55,221 nucleotides of DNA from Hyphomicrobiales bacterium (GCA_900471605.1 UCEY01000045.1:1-55221); one strand, 5' to 3'. Shown: positions 24,479 to 32,319, counted from the stretch's first letter. Numbers and translations are program-made. The notes: generated by a model from the sequence alone, not told the origin.

Positions 24479-24700
24479 TTAGTTCGGGCGGTTTGCGCCG
24501 TCGTAGTAGTCGCCACGGCCGAGCGCAGCCGGAACCTGGCTGGCGTCCTGGTTCTTGGCGATGCTGCCGGTCTGAACATGATCGACGGTAGCAGAAGCCT
24601 TGGAAGCGCCTTCGTAATAGTCGCCTTCAGCAAGAGCGACGGAAGCGAAGGAAGCCGAAGCGATGAGGGCAGCGGCGATAGCGGAAGTGATCTTGGTCAT
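24479..24700 (-). CDS. Exported small protein of the YYxG array, member 3 (short type)
   Basis: 73 residues. Signal peptide MTKITSAIAAALIASASFAS ending VALA; mature start EGDYYEGASKASATVDHVQT, then GSIAKNQDASQVPAALG and the terminal RGDYYDGANRPN. It is identical to member 1 through VQTGSIA, a recent duplication. The mature protein is only about 49 residues, with YYxG near each end. Confidence 0.9.
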   Translation of the reverse strand: MTKITSAIAAALIASASFASVALAEGDYYEGASKASATVDHVQTGSIAKNQDASQVPAALGRGDYYDGANRPN

Positions 24701-24722
24701 TGTGGTAGTCCCTTCAGAGTTG

Positions 24723-24756
24723 TCCGCGGCGCTTAGTTTGCGACCTGGCCTGCGGA
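24723..24756 (-). repeat. Array hairpin, copy between members 2 and 3
   Basis: Same stem (TCCGCGGC with GCC-T-GCGGA) and TTTGCGACC loop, one base shorter in the loop than neighbouring copies. Confidence 0.82.
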
Positions 24757-24787
24757 TCGTTGTTTCGGTGTGTTGAATGAGCTGCGG

Positions 24788-25057
24788 TTAGTTCGGACGA
24801 ACTGCACCTTCGTAGTAATCGCCGCGGTTCAGGGTAACCGTGCCGTCGAAGGAGTGGTTCGAACCCTGGGCGTTGGAGATCGAGCCCGTGTAGCCGTAGC
24901 TGGCCGAGCCCTGGGCCTTCTGATGCGTTGCCGGAACCTGCTGGCCAGCCGATGGCGGTGTGGCGCCTTCGTAATAGTTGCCTTCAGCAAGAGCGGCGGT
25001 GGCGAAAGAAGCCGAAGCGATGAGAGCTGCGGCGATAGCGGAAGTGATCCTGGTCAT
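24788..25057 (-). CDS. Exported small protein of the YYxG array, member 2 (long type)
   Basis: 89 residues. Signal peptide MTRITSAIAAALIASASFAT ending AALA; mature start EGNYYEGATPPS, a Gln/Ala/His-rich middle, then SYGYTGSISNAQGSNHSFDG and TVTLNRGDYYEGAVRPN. The second half is shared almost exactly with member 5. No cysteines in the mature part and no catalytic motif, so a structural or binding role is more likely than an enzymatic one. Confidence 0.9.
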   Translation of the reverse strand: MTRITSAIAAALIASASFATAALAEGNYYEGATPPSAGQQVPATHQKAQGSASYGYTGSISNAQGSNHSFDGTVTLNRGDYYEGAVRPN

Positions 25058-25079
25058 TGTGGTAGTTCCTTCAGAGTGT

Positions 25080-25113
25080 TCCGCGGCTTTAAGTTTGCGA
25101 CCTGGCCTGCGGA
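25080..25113 (-). repeat. Array hairpin, copy between members 1 and 2
   Basis: TCCGCGGC with GCC-T-GCGGA around a loop containing TTTGCGACC, in an 86-bp gap between members 1 and 2. Confidence 0.82.
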
Positions 25114-25143
25114 GATTGTTTCGGTGTCTTGAATGAGCTGCGT

Positions 25144-25362
25144 TTAGTTCGGACGAACTGCACCTTCGTAGTAGTCGCCACGGCCGATCTCAGCCGGGAC
25201 CTGGTGCTGTTGATCTTGAGCAATGCTGCCGGTCTGAACATGGTCGACAGTTGCGGAAGCCTTGGAAGCGCCTTCGTAATAGTCACCTTCAGCAAGAGCG
25301 ACGGAAGCGAAGGAAGCCGAAGCGATGAGGGCAGCGGCGATTGCGGAAGTGATCTTGGTCAT
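25144..25362 (-). CDS. Exported small protein of the YYxG array, member 1 (short type), promoter-proximal
   Basis: 72 residues. Signal peptide MTKITSAIAAALIASASFAS ending VALA; mature EGDYYEGASKASATVDHVQT, GSIAQDQQHQVPAEIG, and RGDYYEGAVRPN. Being the most upstream gene, it should be the first transcribed. The array hairpin is absent before it; instead the region 25385-25501 holds repeated octamers and palindromes. The TGSI centre loosely recalls short rhizobial exported families such as DUF680, but I cannot assign it to one. Confidence 0.9.
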   Translation of the reverse strand: MTKITSAIAAALIASASFASVALAEGDYYEGASKASATVDHVQTGSIAQDQQHQVPAEIGRGDYYEGAVRPN

Positions 25363-25384
25363 TGTCTTTATCCTCGGGTTATGA

Positions 25385-25460
25385 TCGGTTCGGTCTTGGG
25401 TTCGAACCGAAGTGAATTTGTGTTTGCGATGTTCATATCGGACCGATCGGTTCGATCCGA
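25385..25460. promoter_or_regulatory. Operator-like cluster upstream of the array
   Basis: The octamer TCGGTTCG occurs at 25385 and 25447 (as the 10-mer GATCGGTTCG from 25383 and 25445) and inverted at 25403-25410, so the first two form an 8-bp inverted repeat with a 10-bp spacer. The third lies in the near-palindrome 25438-25460, centred on CCGATCGG. Distances to the member 1 start are 23-98 bp, fitting a repressor or activator site. Confidence 0.5.
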
Positions 25461-25484
25461 AAGCCCCCCATTTCGACGACTACT

Positions 25485-25501
25485 GTCAACGAAACGTTGA
25501 C
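25485..25501. promoter_or_regulatory. Palindrome GTCAACG-AAA-CGTTGAC
   Basis: Perfect 7-bp arms with a 3-bp spacer, 123 bp upstream of array member 1. On the minus strand it includes TTGAC, so it may overlap a -35 region or serve as a protein binding site. Confidence 0.4.
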
Positions 25502-25935
25502 GACCAAAATCGCGGCTCCGAAATACACGCAAAAAGTGCTGAGCATGCTAATTTTTTTGGAAATGCCATAAATAAACCGATTAAGTTACGGTTTTGTAAG
25601 ATATAAATCTAATGAAAACAAATGCTTATGCGGAGTGTACAGAATTTGCACCATCCGCGTGTGGATTTTTGCGGATCGTGGCTTTCTTATGGCTTTTTTA
25701 CGGCAAAAATCAGGTGCAAGGGGTATGCAAGCTTTTCACAAAACTGTGACATGAAGAATTCCGCGAAATTTCGCGGTCAAACTCGATGCCGTTTCCGTGA
25801 TCAAATTGCCTTTTCTTGGTGCGACGCAGCAAAAAAATCAGGCGGCCCTTGATGCTCAGCCACGAAAAATGGCCGTGCCGTTGCCGGCGCGACCATTTCT
25901 GCGCTTCTTAAATATGGGGTATCCGACGAATCGAC

Positions 25936-26274
25936 CTAGAGGCGCGTCCAGGTCTGCGACTTGCAAAGGATGGCCAGCACGCAGCCCTTCATCTTGAGCG
26001 AATTGCCACTGACCGAACCGGAGCCGCTATAGGTCTTGTCGTCTGCCGGATCGGTGATCTCGCCGCTATATTCGCCGTCCTTGCCGGAGAGCTTGCCGAT
26101 CTGCTTGCCGGAATGTTTTCCGGTCTTCAACGTCACGCAGTAGGCGGTACCGCATTTGCCGATCGCGGCGGTTTCGCCGCTGGCGGTCTTCCAATTGCCT
26201 TCGATGGGTTCGGCGGCATGGGCTCCGGCTGCTGTAAGCGTCAGCGCGGCAGCCAATATCAGTCTGCGCATCAT
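25936..26274 (-). CDS. DUF2147 family exported protein
   Basis: 112 residues. Signal peptide MMRRLILAAALTLTAAGAHA, then a mature domain starting EPIEGNWKTASGE. It contains the DUF2147 pattern: CGTAYCVTLKTG, YSGEITDPADDKTYSGSGSV and the terminal GCVLAILCKSQTWTRL. Four cysteines suggest disulfides in the periplasm. GGAGG lies seven bases before the ATG at 26274. Function of the family is not established. Confidence 0.88.
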   Translation of the reverse strand: MMRRLILAAALTLTAAGAHAAEPIEGNWKTASGETAAIGKCGTAYCVTLKTGKHSGKQIGKLSGKDGEYSGEITDPADDKTYSGSGSVSGNSLKMKGCVLAILCKSQTWTRL

Positions 26275-26794
26275 GATTTTTCCTCCTTCGCTTCCGCCGC
26301 CACGCTTTCTGAAGCGCTGGCGGCGCGGTTTCCTCCAATTCGCACCCCTCTGCGCGAACTCATTCGAAATTTATCTTACCCACACGTAAAGGTAAATATC
26401 GGATCGCCGCGAAAGGGGCGGGAATTTCGGCGGCGGGAAAAGCCGCGTTTTCCACAGGTCCATCGATGCGACCCGGATTCGTGGTTAGCAGTCGGTTTAA
26501 ATCGTTTTCTGAATTTTCCGTAAAAATCTCTGCAAATTCCTTAAAATGCAAGGCATCCCATGTTTAACAAAAACTCAAGTTTACCAAGCGTTTGAACTTT
26601 GTTTTCGTTGAATTAATCATGCTTTTTAGGCGTCTTTTGGAAGGTTTGGCCCATAGTGAAGTCATCAAACGAGCGGGAAAAACCGCCGGCCGGAAGGATC
26701 GAAACAGCCGCTTGAAGACGGTGATCCGGACGGAGCCCGAAAGGGCAAAAACAGGGCAGACGACGAACAACAGGCTTTAACAGGGATCAAACCG
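26275..26794. other. 520-bp intergenic region
   Basis: Divergent spacer between the DUF2147 and Sel1 genes, rather AT-rich from about 26480 to 26650. I see no convincing gene, tRNA or repeat in it; it must include both promoters. Confidence 0.5.
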
Positions 26795-27061
26795 ATGGCA
26801 CGCTTTGAAATGAACAATTCCGGAATGGCCACCATGGGTGGCGAAACCCGCGCCGACACTTTCTGCGAAATGGGTCTGATGTATGCGACCGGCCGTGGTT
26901 GCGACATCGATCTCGTTTCCGCTCACAAATGGCTCAACATCGCTGCGATCAAGGGCTCCGACCGCGCCGCCGAACTGCGCGCCGACCTTGCCCAGACGAT
27001 GAGCAAGATGCAGCTGGCCGCAGCACTGCGCGCCGCTCGCGAATGGATGACCATGCACTGA
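26795..27061 (+). CDS. Sel1-repeat protein, short
   Basis: 88 residues. One Sel1-type unit is visible: FCEMGLMYATGRGCDIDLVS followed by AHKWLNIAAIKGSDRAAELR (about 24-63), with flanking helices. Sel1 repeats make alpha-solenoids used in protein-protein contact. A short one-repeat protein of this form is familiar from rhizobia. Single gene with an intrinsic terminator at 27202. Confidence 0.85.
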   Translation: MARFEMNNSGMATMGGETRADTFCEMGLMYATGRGCDIDLVSAHKWLNIAAIKGSDRAAELRADLAQTMSKMQLAAALRAAREWMTMH

Positions 27062-27201
27062 GCTCCTCAACGAGCGCGATGGTCAATGAATTGACCGGTC
27101 CCGCAAGAGGGCCGGCAGGAGAACAATCCAAAAGACATCACCCCAAGGGGATCGGGAGACAGGGCGGTCGGATCTGGACGGGGGCCGACGCCTGACATTG
27201 A

Positions 27202-27244
27202 GACCGCGACCGGCAGGAACAAGGCCGGCGCGGTCATTTTCTTT
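27202..27244 (+). terminator. Intrinsic terminator downstream of the Sel1 gene
   Basis: GACCGCG-A-CCGGC (27202-27214) pairs with GCCGG-CGCGGTC (27223-27235), then ATTTTCTTT. It lies in the convergent gap before the aminotransferase stop. Confidence 0.8.
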
Positions 27245-27250
27245 AGGGCT

Positions 27251-28360
27251 TCACAGAGCCTTCAGCACCTTGGGCAGCGCTTCTTCGAGGAGCGCCATGT
27301 CCGATTCCGGCCCCGTGCTCACGCGGATGCAGCGGTTGAGCGGCGCCACGCCCGGCATGCGGATGAAAACCCCATGCTCCATCAGCCCATCGACGATCGA
27401 ACGCGCATGGGCGCCGTCGCGGCCGCAATCGATCGCCACGAAATTGGTGGCGGAGGCCAGCGGCTTCAGCCCGTTGGCTGTCGCGATCGCGGCGATCCGT
27501 TCCCGCGAGGCCTTTATCTGCCCGATCACCTGGCCGAGATAGGCCTGGTCTTTCAGCGCCGCGAGCGCCGCGGCGACGCCGATCCGGTTCATGCCGAAAT
27601 GGTTGCGGATCTTGTCGAAGGCCTCGGCCGTACCGGGCGTCGAGATCGCATAACCCACCCGCGAGCCCGCCATGCCGTAGGCCTTCGAGAAGGTGCGGGT
27701 GCGGATGATGTTCGGCCGGTCGATCAGGGCGGCGATATCGGGCGTCGCGCCGGCCGGTCCGGTTTCGCAATAGGCTTCGTCGAGAATCATCAGGCAGGTT
27801 TCCGGCAGCGCCTTGGCAAAGGTGACGATGCTGTCCGCATCCCACCAGCTTCCCATCGGATTGTCGGGATTGGCGAAATAGACGAGCGGCGCGTTTTCCC
27901 GGCGGACGGCTTCCAGCAGCCCGTCGAGGTTTTCGCGGTCGTCGACGTAAGGCACCGTCACCAGCCGGCCGCCATGGCCCGCCACATGAAAGTTGAAGGT
28001 CGGATAGGCGCCGAACGACGTGACGACCGGCATGCCCGGCTCGATCACCATCCGGACGATCATCCCGAGCAGGCTGTCTATGCCTTCGCCGATTGCAATA
28101 TTTTCGGCCTGACAGCCCAGATGCGCGGCGAGCGCCTGCTTGAGCTCGAAATTTTCCGGATCCGCATATTTCCACGTGCCTGCTGCCGCAGCACCGATTG
28201 CCTCTATGACGGAGGGCGCCGGGCCGAAGCCGTTTTCATTGGCGCCGATGCGGGCTTTCACCCGCAGGCCGCGATTGCGCTCGATAGCCTCGGGGCCGAC
28301 AAAGGGGACGCTGGCGGGAAGGGCGCTGATCAGCGGCGTGAAGCGCGAGAATACAGGCAT
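27251..28360 (-). CDS. Fold-type I aminotransferase, HisC-like
   Basis: 369 residues. GANENGFGPAPSVIEAI near the N-terminus, FANPDNPMGSWW for the substrate/PLP loop, LDEAYCE with the PLP Asp, and Lys226 in TFSKAYGMAGSRVGYA as the Schiff-base residue. This is the histidinol-phosphate aminotransferase-like group. No other his gene is near, so it may serve aromatic or other amino acids rather than histidine synthesis. It is on the same strand as, and 45 bp downstream of, the LysR gene. Confidence 0.9.
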   Translation of the reverse strand: MPVFSRFTPLISALPASVPFVGPEAIERNRGLRVKARIGANENGFGPAPSVIEAIGAAAAGTWKYADPENFELKQALAAHLGCQAENIAIGEGIDSLLGMIVRMVIEPGMPVVTSFGAYPTFNFHVAGHGGRLVTVPYVDDRENLDGLLEAVRRENAPLVYFANPDNPMGSWWDADSIVTFAKALPETCLMILDEAYCETGPAGATPDIAALIDRPNIIRTRTFSKAYGMAGSRVGYAISTPGTAEAFDKIRNHFGMNRIGVAAALAALKDQAYLGQVIGQIKASRERIAAIATANGLKPLASATNFVAIDCGRDGAHARSIVDGLMEHGVFIRMPGVAPLNRCIRVSTGPESDMALLEEALPKVLKAL

Positions 28361-28405
28361 GGATTTTATTCCGGTTCTCTAAAACCGGCACACAATAGGA
28401 TCGAT

Positions 28406-29299
28406 TCACCGGTACGCAAGCCTGCTTGAGGCCGATTGCGCCCTGTCGCCGCTAAATCTTTTCTCCTGCCCTTTGAAAAGCGCATCGAGCCTTTCGATCA
28501 CCTGGCGCACTTCGGGCCGATGCCGGTCGTCGTCGTTGGCGACGATCCACATCGTGTGGGTGAGTTCCGGGATGATCCCGCCCTCACGGGCCAGGCCCGG
28601 GAACTCATCGCCGATGAAGCAGGGCAGCACGCCACGCCCGTTGCCGGCCGCGATCAGCCTCGGCAGGATCTCCGGCGAATTGGTCCAGGTGCGGATTTGC
28701 GCCTCGTGATGCTGGAACACCCATTTTTCGGCCGGCAAATGGGAGCTCTCGGTGCCGACCGAAACCCAGGGCATGGTCCCGTCTTCGGCAAGATCAATTG
28801 CCCTATATATAGAGTGTGCGACAGCGACCGACCGGCGGGCCGCCACATTGCCGGATTCCGGCCTGCGGGAGACCATCCCGACATCCGCCTCGCGGTAGGT
28901 GAAATCCACGCCCTTTTGCAGCGACATGCAGCAGAGCCGGAACCGGTCGTCCCTGCTCCTGATCTCGGACGTATGCTCGCCGACGAAACCGGCAAGCCAG
29001 GCATCGGCGCCGATCGAAACGATCGGCATGGCGAAGGCCTGCGTCTTCCAGTCGGCGATGCCGTCGGCGGTCTTCTGCATGGCGCGGACATGCTCGAGCA
29101 GCGTCTCGCCGTCCGGTGCCAGCCGGTAGCCTTGCTGGCTGCGCACGAAAAGGGTCCGGCCGGTCGTCCGTTCGAGCGCCAGCATCCGCCGGCCGATCGT
29201 CGGCGCGCTGAGTTTGGTGCGGGCGGCCGCACCGCTCAGGCCGCCTTCGCTCGCCACATGCAGAAAGAGTTTCAGGTCGTCCCAGGCCGCATCCGTCAT
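28406..29299 (-). CDS. LysR-family transcriptional regulator
   Basis: 297 residues. The N-terminal winged helix reads DLKLFLHVASEGGLSGAAAR, then TIGRRMLALERTTGRTLF (about 8-54). The C-terminal effector domain ends in a typical LysR fold with GRGVLPCFIGDEFPGL. The ATG at 29299 is preceded by AAGGTG; an upstream in-frame start would add 24 non-conserved residues. It sits upstream of the HisC-like gene on the same strand and may control it; the effector is unknown. Confidence 0.9.
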   Translation of the reverse strand: MTDAAWDDLKLFLHVASEGGLSGAAARTKLSAPTIGRRMLALERTTGRTLFVRSQQGYRLAPDGETLLEHVRAMQKTADGIADWKTQAFAMPIVSIGADAWLAGFVGEHTSEIRSRDDRFRLCCMSLQKGVDFTYREADVGMVSRRPESGNVAARRSVAVAHSIYRAIDLAEDGTMPWVSVGTESSHLPAEKWVFQHHEAQIRTWTNSPEILPRLIAAGNGRGVLPCFIGDEFPGLAREGGIIPELTHTMWIVANDDDRHRPEVRQVIERLDALFKGQEKRFSGDRAQSASSRLAYR

Positions 29300-29433
29300 C
29301 TCGTGCACCTTGTGGATCCACCGGTGATCTATCCATCGTTCATGGATGAAAAGCGGCTTTCGCCGGCGCATCTACAAGCCTGCGCGGCAAACCTCTAGCT
29401 CCATGGCATCGCATCATAGATGGAGTGACCGCC

Positions 29434-29718
29434 ATGTTTCTCAACCGGGTGAACCTTCGGCAGCGGATGAACGGGCAGGAGCGCTGCGGGAGCGGGCGGC
29501 GGGATCCGATGGCCGATCCCCTTGCCGATCCTCTGGAGGGCGCCGAATGGCGCGGGCTGCTGTGGATCGTGCCGCTTCTGTCGTGGCTGGCGGGCGGTCG
29601 TGACCGGTGGCGGGCGAAGAAGGCCCGCCGGCGGCGACGCGATCTGCCGGTCAGTGGCTGGTCTCGAAGCTCAGCCGGATCACGTGATGCAGGAATTCCG
29701 CATCGATCAGCATGTTGA
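29434..29718 (+). CDS. Possible small ORF, 94 aa
   Basis: ATG with GGAG at suitable spacing. The protein has one hydrophobic stretch (WRGLLWIVPLLSWLAGG, about 41-57) followed by a very basic segment (RDRWRAKKARRRRR), as in a small inner-membrane protein. Against it, the 3' end runs 68 bp into the convergent PilZ-like gene and its terminal part is low-quality. It may be a chance frame in a 350-bp gap. Confidence 0.25.
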   Translation: MFLNRVNLRQRMNGQERCGSGRRDPMADPLADPLEGAEWRGLLWIVPLLSWLAGGRDRWRAKKARRRRRDLPVSGWSRSSAGSRDAGIPHRSAC

Positions 29719-30004
29719 AACCGACGGTGACCCTTTCCTCCTCGCGGCGGATCAGCGTGCAGCCGATATCGTCATGGATGCCGAGGATCTCGAGGAAGAA
29801 ATTGTTGGGCACCGGCAGGTTCGGGCTGACCTCGAGTTCCGCGCCGTAGAGCGAAATGCTGCGGATCAGGCAGCGGAAACTCGTCTTGGTGCTGAGGTGA
29901 TGTCCGACGAAGATGATCTTGCCGGGACGATCGATCGGAAACTTCTCGAAAGCCTGGTCGCGCGAGCCGTTTGTTCTTGGGTCCTGGTCCATGTTCAAGG
30001 GCAT
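29651..30004 (-). CDS. PilZ-domain-like protein
   Basis: 117 residues, a single domain. FPIDRPGKIIFVGHH supplies a weak version of the N-terminal Arg motif and RSISLYGAELEV matches the (D/N)xSxxG strand of PilZ, though the first acidic residue is Arg here. c-di-GMP binding is therefore plausible but not assured. GGAGG lies close before the ATG at 30004. Confidence 0.6.
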   Translation of the reverse strand: MPLNMDQDPRTNGSRDQAFEKFPIDRPGKIIFVGHHLSTKTSFRCLIRSISLYGAELEVSPNLPVPNNFFLEILGIHDDIGCTLIRREEERVTVGFNMLIDAEFLHHVIRLSFETSH

Positions 30005-30288
30005 GACACCCTCCTGTTTCGCTCCTGGATGTGACTATATTCCTCCTCCGCTGACACATTCTGAAACGGAAAGGTAAAATGCGACGGAAAGGCGGAATAT
30101 CGCCGAAAAATCCGGCATTTGATTGCTGGCGAGGCGCCTTTTCCTTTCCGTATGGAACAGCTGCGAACTCAAAGCGTGTAATCGGGGATGTCGCGTTGTT
30201 GACGGACCCGTGTCGCGGGGATACCCCTTTCGACCGGATCAATGGTGCTATCCCAATGGAAACCATGATCGGTCAAGGGGAGTGAAAC

Positions 30289-31506
30289 GTGACGGGCAGG
30301 TTGGTTATCATCGGCGGCGGACAGGCGGGTTTTGCGCTCGCTGCGAAACTGCGGGCCCTGAAGGATGCGCGGCCGATTACGATCATCGGTTCGGAGGATG
30401 TGATCCCCTACCAGCGTCCGCCGCTTTCCAAGAAATATCTGCTCGGCGAGATGGACTTCGAGCGGCTGACCTTCCGGCCCGAAAGCTGGTTTGCCGAACA
30501 TGAGGTCGAGCTTCTCCTCTCCACCTATGTCGAGGAGATCGACCGCAAGGCAAAGACCGTCCGCATGCAGGACGGGGCGGTCCTCGAATACGAAACCCTT
30601 GCGCTCGCCACCGGCTCGACGCCGCGCACGCTGCCGGCAAGCGTCGGCGGCGATCTCGACGGCGTCTTCACCGTGCGCGACAAGCGTGATGCAGACCTGC
30701 TCGCCGGCGAGATGAAGCCGGGCCGCCGGCTGCTTATCATCGGCGGCGGTTATATCGGCCTAGAGGCGGCCGCTGTCGCCCGCCATCTCGGTCTCGAAGT
30801 GACGCTGATCGAAATGGCGGATCGAATCCTTCAGCGCGTTGCCGCAAAGGAAACCGCCGACGTGATGCGCGCCATCCACGACAGCCATGGCGTGGTCATC
30901 CGTGAAAAGACCGGCCTGCATAAATTGATCGGCGAGAACGGCCGGGTGCGCGCCGCCGAACTTTCCGATGGCAGCACGATCGAGGTCGATTTCGTCATCG
31001 TCGGCATCGGCGTCAAACCGAATGACGAACTCGCGCAGCAATGCGGCCTCGAAGTCGGCAATGGCGTCATCGTCGATGAATTCGCCTGCACCTCCGACCC
31101 CTCGATCTTCGCCATGGGCGATTGCGCCATGCTGCCCTGGAGGGGCAACCGCATCCGTCTCGAATCGGTACAGAACGCTGTCGACCAGGCGGAGGCTGCC
31201 GCCGCAGTACTTGCCGGCGGCACTGCGCCCTATGACGCAAAGCCCTGGTTCTGGTCCGACCAGTACGACGTGAAGCTGCAGATCGCCGGCTTCAACCTCG
31301 GTTACGACGAGACCCTGACGCGCAAGGGCGCCCGCGAGGGCAGCCTCTCGATCTGGTATTTTCGCGAGGGACGCTTCATTGCGGTCGACGCGATCAATGA
31401 CGCCAAGGCCTATGTGAGCGGCAAGAAGCTGCTCGATAGCGGCATCGAGCCTGACCGCACCATCCTTGCCGATCCCGCCGCCGACCTGAAACAGCTGCTC
31501 GCCTGA
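30289..31506 (+). CDS. FAD-dependent NAD(P)H-ferredoxin reductase (rubredoxin/ferredoxin reductase type)
   Basis: 405 residues. The FAD site is LVIIGGGQAGFALAAKL (about 5-21), then PYQRPPLSKKYL. The NAD site is LLIIGGGYIGLEAAAVARHLG (about 148-168) and the second FAD motif is SIFAMGDCA. The C-terminal reductase domain (from about 320) matches the CamA/ThcD/BphA4 family. It reduces a ferredoxin serving an oxygenase; no such partner is next to it. The start is GTG with GGGGAG upstream. Twelve bases before the aldolase gene suggest co-transcription. Confidence 0.9.
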   Translation: MTGRLVIIGGGQAGFALAAKLRALKDARPITIIGSEDVIPYQRPPLSKKYLLGEMDFERLTFRPESWFAEHEVELLLSTYVEEIDRKAKTVRMQDGAVLEYETLALATGSTPRTLPASVGGDLDGVFTVRDKRDADLLAGEMKPGRRLLIIGGGYIGLEAAAVARHLGLEVTLIEMADRILQRVAAKETADVMRAIHDSHGVVIREKTGLHKLIGENGRVRAAELSDGSTIEVDFVIVGIGVKPNDELAQQCGLEVGNGVIVDEFACTSDPSIFAMGDCAMLPWRGNRIRLESVQNAVDQAEAAAAVLAGGTAPYDAKPWFWSDQYDVKLQIAGFNLGYDETLTRKGAREGSLSIWYFREGRFIAVDAINDAKAYVSGKKLLDSGIEPDRTILADPAADLKQLLA

Positions 31507-31518
31507 AGGAAAACGCCC

Positions 31519-32319
31519 ATGCCGGCTCCTAAGAATCACTTCAAGGCGGCGCTGAAGGCCCGCCAGCCGCAGATCGGCCTCTGGCTGAACATGGGCGAGG
31601 CGCTGACCGCCGAGATCGCCGGCAATACCGGTTTCGACTGGCTGGTGATCGACGGCGAGCACGGACCGAACGATCTGCGCAGCATCATGGCGCAGTTGCA
31701 GGCGCTGTCCACCTCGCCTTCGGAAGTGGTCGTCCGGCCGCCGATCGGCGAGACCTGGGTCATCAAGCAGCTGCTCGATATCGGCGCCCGCACGCTGCTG
31801 GTGCCGATGGTCGATTCGGCCGAGCAGGCGAAGGAACTGGTTCGCGCCGTGCGTTACCCCCCGCGCGGCGTGCGCGGAGTCGGGGCGGCCGTCGCCCGTG
31901 CATCCGCCTTCAACGCCATCCCCGACTATGCCGAGACCGCCGCCGACGAGATCTGCCTGATCGTCCAGGCCGAAACCATGGCCTCGATTCGCGACCTGGA
32001 GAACATTGCGGCCGTAGATGGCATCGACGGCGTCTTCATCGGCCCGGCCGACCTTTCCGCCGACATGGGCTATCTCGGGCGCATGGAGGCCCCGGAGGTT
32101 CAGGAGGTGATCGACAAGGCGATCGGCACGATCCTGAAGTCGGGCAAGGCGGCCGGCATCCTCACCTTCAGCGAATCCTTGAATCGCCATTATCTCGATC
32201 TCGGCGCGAGCTTTGTCGCTGTCGGCGCCGACGTCACCGAGTTTTCCGGTGCGCTCAGGTCTCTGGCCGGCCGCTACGGCCGCGGCACGGGCGTCGGCAA
32301 GCCGCGTTCGGGATATTGA
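31519..32319 (+). CDS. HpcH/HpaI aldolase family protein
   Basis: 266 residues. The TIM-barrel class II aldolase shows GLWLNMGEALTAEIAG, DWLVIDGEHGPND with the catalytic His neighbourhood, VVRPPIG, VQAETMASI with the metal-binding Glu, and FIGPADLSADMG with the metal Asp. Members cleave 4-hydroxy-2-oxo acids to pyruvate plus an aldehyde, as in 4-hydroxy-2-oxoheptanedioate breakdown. The exact substrate is unknown. Directly behind the flavoprotein reductase. Confidence 0.9.
   Translation: MPAPKNHFKAALKARQPQIGLWLNMGEALTAEIAGNTGFDWLVIDGEHGPNDLRSIMAQLQALSTSPSEVVVRPPIGETWVIKQLLDIGARTLLVPMVDSAEQAKELVRAVRYPPRGVRGVGAAVARASAFNAIPDYAETAADEICLIVQAETMASIRDLENIAAVDGIDGVFIGPADLSADMGYLGRMEAPEVQEVIDKAIGTILKSGKAAGILTFSESLNRHYLDLGASFVAVGADVTEFSGALRSLAGRYGRGTGVGKPRSGY

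Larger units (their letters stand above)
25363..25935. other. 573-bp AT-richer intergenic region, array control region
   Basis: The part nearest member 1 (25385-25501) has the repeated octamer and palindromes listed separately. From about 25500 to 25860 the base composition is clearly lower in GC than the genes around it, and I see no convincing coding sequence. Promoters for the array are expected here; a clear -35/-10 pair could not be assigned. Confidence 0.5.

Noticed and set aside
23673..25113. Array hairpins as intrinsic terminators
   Set aside because: None is followed by a T run on the transcribed strand; they are placed just before ribosome sites, so a processing or regulatory role is more likely.
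22653..25362. CRISPR-like array
   Set aside because: The regular repetition at about 300-350 bp spacing comes from paralogous genes and their intergenic cassettes; there are no 25-40-bp direct repeats with unique spacers.
25622..25852. Possible 76-codon plus-strand gene in the AT-rich gap
   Set aside because: No ribosome site, no domain, and odd composition; treated as non-coding.
26592..26780. Possible 62-codon plus-strand gene upstream of the Sel1 gene
   Set aside because: Non-ATG start without a good ribosome site; the translation shows no recognisable pattern, so it is more likely the leader region.
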